Shown one piece after another: positions 1 to 5,010 of a stretch of DNA of 5,010 nucleotides. The notes below the pieces were generated by a model that had not been told where the DNA came from, did not search any database, and worked only from the letters and a program-made list of their open reading frames with translations. Both the position numbers and the translations under genes were made by a program. Each line of letters opens with the position of its first letter. Within the stretch, counting starts at the first letter, position 1. Source of the DNA: Chitinophaga pinensis (lineage in GTDB: Bacteria > Bacteroidota > Bacteroidia > UKL13-3); assembly GCA_943323675.2 (NCBI GenBank), contig CALPIR020000180.1, positions 1 to 5,010 on the forward strand, written 5' to 3'.

Positions 1-24
1 AAGTAAAATTATAATTCTATTCAT
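1..24 (-). CDS. Possible start of a divergent gene (first 8 codons only)
   Basis: Reading leftwards on the minus strand, an ATG at 24-22 opens a frame that stays open to the window edge and encodes MNRIIILL. One basic residue followed by a hydrophobic run is what the start of a signal peptide or membrane anchor looks like. The 142-base A/T-rich gap to mutL fits a shared divergent promoter region. The ATG is preceded by the A-rich stretch gacagaaaac, with no strong Shine-Dalgarno sequence. Eight codons cannot identify a product, and chance is a serious alternative. The call rests on position and hydrophobicity only. Confidence 0.3.
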
Positions 25-166
25 GTTTTCTGTCAAATAATAGCCTAACACTATTAACAACAAAAAACGTTAAAATTCATTTAGTTTTAGTGCTTTTACA
101 AACTAAGTTTTATACGTACATATTAACACTGCATTTTGTTTCGTACTTTGCAGGCGTATTTAAGTT
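25..166. promoter_or_regulatory. A/T-rich spacer upstream of mutL, probable promoter region
   Basis: This gap must hold the mutL promoter, because nothing else lies between mutL and the left edge. The best candidate for a Bacteroidota -7 element (consensus TAnnTTTG) is TACTTTG at 144-150, one base short of consensus. I see no convincing TTTG-type -33 element at the usual distance, so the assignment is weak. If it is right, the leader before the mutL ATG would be only about ten bases. A 7-bp inverted repeat, TTAGTTT at 81-87 and AAACTAA at 100-106 with a 12-base spacer, could be an operator, but such repeats arise easily in A/T-rich DNA. On the minus strand, TATTATTTG (about 36-44) is a loose -7-like match facing the possible divergent gene. 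Confidence 0.35.
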
Positions 167-2008
167 ATGAGTGATGTAATAAAATTATTACCCGAGCATG
201 TAGCCAATCAAATTGCAGCTGGCGAGGTTATTCAACGCCCAGCCTCTGTGGTTAAGGAGTTACTTGATAATGCAATTGATGCAGAAGCTACCCTTATCCA
301 GTTAATGATTAAGGAAGGCGGTAAAGTATTAATTCAGGTAATTGACAACGGAAAAGGGATGAGCCCTACCGATGCACGCATGTGTTGGGAGCGCCATGCC
401 ACCAGTAAAATAGCCCAAACAGAAGATATATACCACATAAAAACAAATGGTTTTAGGGGTGAGGCCTTGGCCAGTGTTGCCAGTGTAGCTCAGGTTGAAT
501 TAAAAACTAAAAATGCTCAAGATGCTATTGGAACGTTCATTTTAATAGAGGGTAGTGAAGTTAAAAAGCAAGAAGGAGTTGCTTGCAATCAAGGAACGAG
601 TGTTGTGGTTAAAAACTTGTTTTATAATATTCCCGCTCGCAGAAATTTCTTAAAATCAAATCCAGTAGAAACGCGCCATATTTTTGATGAGTTTACTCGG
701 GCAGCTTTGGCTCACCCTGAAATTTCTTTTACCCTGCATAATAACAACGAGGAAGTATACAACCTTCGTGGTGGTGATTTGCCTGAGCGTATTGAACAAG
801 TTTTTGGGTATAAAATTGGCGACCATCTATTAACTGCATACGAAGAAACAACCATAGCCACCATTAAGGGTTATGTTGGAAAGCCTGAACATGCTAAGAA
901 AACACGTGGAGAGCAGTTCTTTTTTGTAAACAATAGGTTTATTAAAGATGCATATCTAAACCACGCGGTAATGAGTTGCTACGAAAACTTGATTAGTAAA
1001 GAGCAGTTTCCGTTTTATGTAATTTGTATTGATATTGATCCTACACAAATTGATGTAAACGTACATCCTACTAAAACAGAGATTAAGTTTGAAGACGAAC
1101 GCTCGTTGTACCAAATACTGCGCGCTGTTTGTAAAAAGGCGATAGGGGAACATTACCATGTACCAACTTACGTTCCTTCCAATGATGATTCCTTTTTAAA
1201 TTTAGGTTCTCGTTTTACGCCAACACAAACGTCTAATAACTATCAGCCCAACTCAGAATCCCCTCATGTTTCAAACCCTAATACAGGTGTTGGGTTTAAT
1301 AATAACAGAGATTCTTTTACAGTTAATCGTACCCAAAATAAAGATTGGCAAGAGCTTTTTGGTATTTTAGAAAAGAAAGATACCATTGGCGATGTTGGGC
1401 CAAAACGATTTAACAAAACGCTTGATGAGCTGGCATTGGAAGAGGAGCAAAACTCGGCCAGGCATTTTACGCAAATACATGGTGCTTTCATTTTATCGCA
1501 AATAAAAAGCGGGGTAATGCTTATTGATATGCAAGCTGCACACGAGCGGGTATTGTATGAAAAATACATGCAAGCATTAGTTAACCAACCCATGGCAACC
1601 CAACAAAAGTTGTTTCCTAAAATCATTACTTTAAATGCTGCAGATGCCATGTTGTTAAATGATTTATTGGCTGATATCAGGGCGTTGGGTTTTGATGTGA
1701 ATGATTTAGGAGGTAATACTTTTTCTATTAATGGTGTACCTGCAGAGTTAAATCATTACAACGAACAACACTTAATTGATGAAGTTTTAGAAAATTATAA
1801 AAAACAATCAGGCAGCACTAAACACCAAAATATAGCACGGATTTTAGCGCAACGTGCTTCGGTAAAACCCGGCACAAGACTTAGTGTTGAAGAGATGAAT
1901 ACTTTGGTTGATGAACTTTTTGCTTGTACAGAAAACAAACTTTCACCAAGTGGAAAAAGTTGTTTTACTACAATAAGTATAGAAGGTATTTATAAATTAT
2001 TAGGCTAG
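167..2008 (+). CDS. mutL: DNA mismatch repair protein MutL
   Basis: MutL is the ATP-driven matchmaker of post-replicative mismatch repair. It is recruited by mismatch-bound MutS and passes the signal to the strand-nicking and excision steps. The 613 residues are full length. The N-terminal GHKL ATPase (about 1-330) shows ELLDNAIDA (catalytic Glu31, Mg-binding Asn35), DNGKGM (60-65), HATSKI (77-82), GFRGEAL (95-101), GTSVVVKNLFYNIPARR (143-159) and DVNVHPTKTEIKF (296-308). A polar Asn/Ser/Thr/Pro-rich linker runs from about 331 to 430. The dimerisation domain follows (431-613). QQKLFP (479-484) fits the MutL beta-clamp-binding motif. The endonuclease motifs are degraded: DMQAAHERVLYE (454-465) replaces DQHAxxExxxxE, AQR (561-563) replaces ACR, and SPSGKS (593-598) replaces CPHGRP. 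The start is fixed by an in-frame TAA at 161-163 and the canonical family N-terminus. No clear Shine-Dalgarno sequence is seen; AGG at 152-154 is too distant. Identification is secure; loss of nuclease activity is inferred. Confidence 0.98.
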   Translation: MSDVIKLLPEHVANQIAAGEVIQRPASVVKELLDNAIDAEATLIQLMIKEGGKVLIQVIDNGKGMSPTDARMCWERHATSKIAQTEDIYHIKTNGFRGEALASVASVAQVELKTKNAQDAIGTFILIEGSEVKKQEGVACNQGTSVVVKNLFYNIPARRNFLKSNPVETRHIFDEFTRAALAHPEISFTLHNNNEEVYNLRGGDLPERIEQVFGYKIGDHLLTAYEETTIATIKGYVGKPEHAKKTRGEQFFFVNNRFIKDAYLNHAVMSCYENLISKEQFPFYVICIDIDPTQIDVNVHPTKTEIKFEDERSLYQILRAVCKKAIGEHYHVPTYVPSNDDSFLNLGSRFTPTQTSNNYQPNSESPHVSNPNTGVGFNNNRDSFTVNRTQNKDWQELFGILEKKDTIGDVGPKRFNKTLDELALEEEQNSARHFTQIHGAFILSQIKSGVMLIDMQAAHERVLYEKYMQALVNQPMATQQKLFPKIITLNAADAMLLNDLLADIRALGFDVNDLGGNTFSINGVPAELNHYNEQHLIDEVLENYKKQSGSTKHQNIARILAQRASVKPGTRLSVEEMNTLVDELFACTENKLSPSGKSCFTTISIEGIYKLLG

Positions 2009-2013
2009 TTTAT

Positions 2014-2048
2014 TGCTTCTTAAAAGCACTTTCGCTTAACGATTAAGC
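2014..2048. terminator. Two small stem-loops between convergent genes, possible weak bidirectional terminator
   Basis: Two hairpins follow mutL closely. The first is TGCTT (2014-2018) with AAGCA (2024-2028) around a 5-base loop. The second is GCTTAA (2034-2039) with TTAAGC (2043-2048) around the loop CGA. Because GCTT and AAGC each occur twice, alternative pairings between the two are possible. The stems are short and A/T-rich, and no clean T-run follows on either strand, so this is not a classical intrinsic terminator. The place, between the ends of two genes that converge, is where one would be expected. The remaining spacer to 2116 holds only A/T-rich sequence and a weak 5-bp repeat (CATTA 2087-2091, TAATG 2100-2104). 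Confidence 0.3.
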
Positions 2049-2116
2049 AATTGGTTATTCTGCCTAATCTTTTATTACACAACCTACATTAGTATATTTT
2101 AATGATGCGGTATTAT

Positions 2117-3598
2117 TTATTTAATTCGCTTAAACAAGAAAACCTCTTTGTTATTTGGTGTAACGTTTTGCCAAGATTTACTTATTTTAAGGGTATCAAA
2201 AATGCTTGCGTATGCCGAGTCTTTTAATGGATAAAAATTAGTTTTAGGAGCTATAACTATGTGGCTAGCTTTGCCGCTTTGTGGATATAAGTATATACAG
2301 GTTCTGTTGGCCAAATGTGGTACTAAATTATTCTGAGCACTGATGGCATCATCAATATCAATTGGTAACGCGTGTAGTTCAGTTCTAATTGTTTTTACCG
2401 TTTCATTATTGTTGTAATGATCAGCGGTGTAGAAGCGAGTATTTAGCTTGTCATACCAAATAGATACCCGGTTATCCATTTTACTTATGGTGTAATATGA
2501 TGTGCATAATGCTATAACAAAACCTATGTAATATTTGTATTTTTCTGCTGTATTAATTGATGCAATAAACACCGCTGTGCAAGCAGTAATTACAGGCACA
2601 AACTCAATGCTGTAATGGTAGTTAATCCCCCAACGTGCTGCATCGGTATTAAATAATTTTTGCGCATAAATTGGAATCAACATCACTAAAAATTGAGGCT
2701 TATATAACATAAAAATACCGCCACTTATAAGTACAGAAAAGTGCAACTCTGATTTAATGCCGTTAAATAATGATTCGCCAGAATAATTCTCGAATAATAA
2801 ACTAAATAAGTAACCTGGTTTATTTATTACGTTACCTAATATCTCTTTAGGTGTAGTACCCAATGATTTGTACATACTATCGTATAAATAACCTGCACCG
2901 GGTTGTTGAAACGAAGGAATAAAAATTTTAACTACCAACACAAAATATATTGCTGATGCGGCTGTTAATAGCAAGAATAAATTGCGCAGTGATTTATCTT
3001 TAAAATAATGCAAAGCCAATCCCAAACATACAAATACGCCATACAAGGCCATATTTTCTTTACTCAATAATATTAGTGCCCAACATACAAGTAATGGCTT
3101 AAATTTCCTCTGTTGTGCAAATACCATAACCCATGGTACTAGCATTGCAGCGGTTATGTTGTTGTGAAAATCGAAAGCCAAAGCCGAGTATACGCCCCAC
3201 ATGGTATAAAACTGAATAAGAATGGCTATAGATAATACATTGTTACTGCTGTGTAATTGTGTAAACCTCATGGCACCAATACCACCAACTAATACAAATG
3301 CAATTTGTATAATAAGTAAGGTATAGCTGCCAAATACCCAATAGAAAGGAGCAAACAAAAAGAATACGGGTTCAAAATGATCTGCAAAGGCATGGTAAAC
3401 TAGTGGTTCTTGAAGTGGGGTGTAGTTTAATTTAAAATGGGAATAGGAATACAACATGTTGTTGTAAATACCCAAATCAAAAGCGTAGGTTCTAAATAGG
3501 TAATGATTTACCAATGATAGGCTACAAAAAATTAACGCAAACAAACCTACAATAATGTAAATACTCAGTTTTTGTTTGGTAGTGTATTGCTGCAACAT
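2117..3598 (-). CDS. DUF2079 family multi-pass membrane protein, putative GT-C-type glycosyltransferase
   Basis: This is a complete 493-residue integral membrane protein of unknown substrate. About ten hydrophobic segments are seen, near residues 10-32, 75-92, 93-110, 121-140, 148-162, 167-198, 205-227, 285-312, 330-348 and 355-373, followed by a soluble tail. DUF2079 hallmarks are FDLGIYNN (40-47) after the first helix, HAFADHFEP (69-77), FDFHNN (142-147), SKEN (179-182), HYSIEFVPV (328-336), and ISAQNNLVPHLANR (419-432) in the tail. The early Asp41 in the first external loop and the helix layout resemble GT-C enzymes that move sugars from polyprenyl-phosphate donors, but this role is inferred, not shown. 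The ATG lies 11 bases after the transglycosylase stop, and a TAA at 3607-3605 blocks any earlier start. The genes are therefore probably co-transcribed and perhaps translationally coupled. No clear ribosome site is visible. Family membership is fairly firm; function is not. Confidence 0.85.
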   Translation of the reverse strand: MLQQYTTKQKLSIYIIVGLFALIFCSLSLVNHYLFRTYAFDLGIYNNMLYSYSHFKLNYTPLQEPLVYHAFADHFEPVFFLFAPFYWVFGSYTLLIIQIAFVLVGGIGAMRFTQLHSSNNVLSIAILIQFYTMWGVYSALAFDFHNNITAAMLVPWVMVFAQQRKFKPLLVCWALILLSKENMALYGVFVCLGLALHYFKDKSLRNLFLLLTAASAIYFVLVVKIFIPSFQQPGAGYLYDSMYKSLGTTPKEILGNVINKPGYLFSLLFENYSGESLFNGIKSELHFSVLISGGIFMLYKPQFLVMLIPIYAQKLFNTDAARWGINYHYSIEFVPVITACTAVFIASINTAEKYKYYIGFVIALCTSYYTISKMDNRVSIWYDKLNTRFYTADHYNNNETVKTIRTELHALPIDIDDAISAQNNLVPHLANRTCIYLYPQSGKASHIVIAPKTNFYPLKDSAYASIFDTLKISKSWQNVTPNNKEVFLFKRIK

Positions 3599-3609
3599 AT
3601 CAAGTTAGT

Positions 3610-5010
3610 TTATTCTTCGTCTCCCTGAATAATTAATCCGTTTTCATCTATGATTAATGTATCGTTTACCAATGTATCAGAAATAATTTTTATAAATCCT
3701 TTTGCTGGACCAATTATATTGATATGATGAGTAAGACCCATGGTATCTTCCTGCATCAATACATTCCTTCTAATCATAAGCCCTGCAAGCGATTGAAAGT
3801 GTTTTCCAACATGGTCTTTAAGTTGGCCATCTTTTCCAAAGCGCCACATAAATTTTTTAGGACTAGGTATAATAATAGCTAAATACATGGCCTCGCTCAG
3901 GGTTAACTCTGAAGGTGATTTTCCAAAATAAAATCGAGCTGCTTCGCCAACGCCATATACATTTGGCCCCCACTCAATAATATTTAAGTACACCTCAAAC
4001 ATGCGTTCTTTGCTGCTAAGGCGATTGTTCTCTAATATATACACCAATAAAATTTCTTCTAACTTACGAGACAATGTTTTTTCACGTGTTAGAAATACAT
4101 TTTTTACTAACTGCATGCTGATGGTACTTGCTCCTCTAACGAATTTGCGCTTGCGTATATTTTTAATAATTGATTGACGAAATGCTTCATCAATAAAACC
4201 ACGGTGGTAAAAAAAAGAAGGATCTTCGGTAGTTAAAACCGCTTTTTTCAGTAATGGTGATATCTGGTCTAGTTGTACAAAATTCGGATTGTCATAACTC
4301 ACATCAATATTACGTTGTACCCTTCCTTTTTCTAAAGCTTGATAAATAAAATCACCATTCAACTTGCTTAAGTTAGCTTCACCGTATTTTGTAATACGCA
4401 AGCCCTCCTTTTCTAAACGGCTGTCAAAAATTAAATCACGTGGTTTGTTTTCGTTATATAAAAAGTCTAAACGGTAGCTAAATGTTCCCTCTGCCTCCAT
4501 ACCTTTAAAATGGGTAAACAATCCCTCTGGTAATGAGCTTATAAAATCTTGAGCTGATGTTTTTTCAATGATTACATTAACCTGATAAGTGGTGTCAGGT
4601 CCACGCTGATATTTAATAAATGGATGAAAATTTACTTTATTAAATCGTATTGTAGAGGTACTGTCCAATGAAATAAAATTGCTGCCTACCACAAATACAT
4701 AATCAAACTCAGCTTTTTCAATGACCACATCTTTGCTTGATATTTTGGGGTGATTAACAATAAAATTTGTGGTACTTACTAATCCTTTTATGTTCAACTC
4801 ATCATTGTCCAAATTTACTCCATCTAACTTTAACCTGATGCTATCAAATCCTGCAACTAAGTTAAACTTATCTTGCAAGTAGGGCATTTGTACATGGCCT
4901 GTATCCGTATTAAAAAACTGCACATCAACTTTTTTTTGCTGTGGGTTGGCAGTGCCTTTTATATGCCAGCTTTGTTTAAAGTTTTCCGCTATTAAAGTGT
5001 CTTTAAAGCT
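3610..5010 (-). CDS. GT51 peptidoglycan transglycosylase with AsmA-like N-terminal region (5' end outside the window)
   Basis: GT51 enzymes polymerise lipid II into glycan strands at the outer face of the inner membrane. The frame is open to the right edge; 466 residues are visible, counting from 5010. The GTG at 4923-4921 is an internal Val, not a start, since 29 more codons precede it. Residues 1 to about 235 form a beta-rich region with alternating polar and hydrophobic strands, resembling AsmA-like domains (tentative). The GT51 core follows: TEDPSFFYHRG (261-271, catalytic Glu262, codon 4225-4227), RGASTISMQ (292-300), RKLEE (315-319, second Glu319, codon 4054-4056), KERMFEVYLN (334-343), IIEWGPNVYGVGEAAR (344-359) and RRNVL (414-418). 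The EWGPNVYG form is typical of monofunctional, MtgA-like enzymes. A 47-residue tail replaces any penicillin-binding transpeptidase domain. Monofunctional enzymes are usually near 240 residues, so this is much longer. The membrane anchor is presumably in the missing part. It lies directly upstream of the DUF2079 gene in a probable operon whose promoter is outside the window. Confidence 0.93.
   Translation of the reverse strand, partial: SFKDTLIAENFKQSWHIKGTANPQQKKVDVQFFNTDTGHVQMPYLQDKFNLVAGFDSIRLKLDGVNLDNDELNIKGLVSTTNFIVNHPKISSKDVVIEKAEFDYVFVVGSNFISLDSTSTIRFNKVNFHPFIKYQRGPDTTYQVNVIIEKTSAQDFISSLPEGLFTHFKGMEAEGTFSYRLDFLYNENKPRDLIFDSRLEKEGLRITKYGEANLSKLNGDFIYQALEKGRVQRNIDVSYDNPNFVQLDQISPLLKKAVLTTEDPSFFYHRGFIDEAFRQSIIKNIRKRKFVRGASTISMQLVKNVFLTREKTLSRKLEEILLVYILENNRLSSKERMFEVYLNIIEWGPNVYGVGEAARFYFGKSPSELTLSEAMYLAIIIPSPKKFMWRFGKDGQLKDHVGKHFQSLAGLMIRRNVLMQEDTMGLTHHINIIGPAKGFIKIISDTLVNDTLIIDENGLIIQGDEE

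Noticed and set aside
113..118. TACGTA palindrome upstream of mutL as an operator
   Set aside because: A six-base palindrome is too short and too common to support a binding site without a second copy or conservation.
956..1159. Minus-strand open frame of 67 codons
   Set aside because: It lies wholly inside mutL on the opposite strand, resembles no family I know, and mutL is unambiguous here.
1264..1650. Minus-strand open frame of 128 codons
   Set aside because: It is antisense to the mutL linker and C-terminal domain. The Cys/Ser-rich composition reflects antisense reading of mutL codons, and no recognisable domain is present.
4111..4134. STISMQ instead of the common STxTQQ in GT51 motif 2 as a sign of inactivation
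   Set aside because: Met at the first Gln position occurs in other GT51 proteins to my knowledge. The second Gln and both catalytic glutamates are intact, so the enzyme should be active.
4921..4923. GTG as the start codon of the transglycosylase
   Set aside because: The frame continues for 29 sense codons to the window edge, no membrane anchor follows the GTG, and beta-rich coding sequence runs through it. The true start is outside the window.
1..5010. CRISPR array, insertion sequence, tRNA, rRNA or defence cassette
   Set aside because: I saw no spaced repeats, transposase motifs, terminal inverted repeats, tRNA-like cloverleaf or defence-related domains; the window is nearly filled by three housekeeping or envelope genes.

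Overview
The window reads as ordinary chromosomal DNA from a member of the Bacteroidota. The signs are low G+C by eye, A/T-rich spacers, start codons without clear AGGAGG-type ribosome sites, and protein families typical of that phylum. This placement is an inference from style; there is no rRNA or other marker gene to confirm it.

Layout, left to right. Positions 1-24 (minus) may hold the first eight codons of a divergent gene that leaves the window. Positions 25-166 are an A/T-rich spacer that should carry the mutL promoter. Positions 167-2008 (plus) are a complete mutL gene for the mismatch-repair ATPase. Positions 2009-2116 are a convergent spacer with two small stem-loops. Positions 2117-3598 (minus) encode a multi-spanning DUF2079 membrane protein. 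Positions 3610-5010 (minus) encode the C-terminal 466 residues of a GT51 peptidoglycan transglycosylase whose 5' end lies beyond the right edge.

The two minus-strand genes form a probable operon, read transglycosylase then DUF2079 protein, 11 bases apart. Both point to the cell envelope: one polymerises glycan strands from lipid II, and the other looks like a GT-C-type, polyprenyl-linked sugar transferase of unknown substrate. mutL is unrelated to them in function and merely converges on them.

No CRISPR array, mobile element, tRNA or rRNA, or clearly new system is visible. The points most worth checking are (i) a MutL whose C-terminal endonuclease metal motifs are eroded while its sliding-clamp motif is kept, and (ii) a transglycosylase with a long, beta-rich, AsmA-like N-terminal region and no transpeptidase domain.
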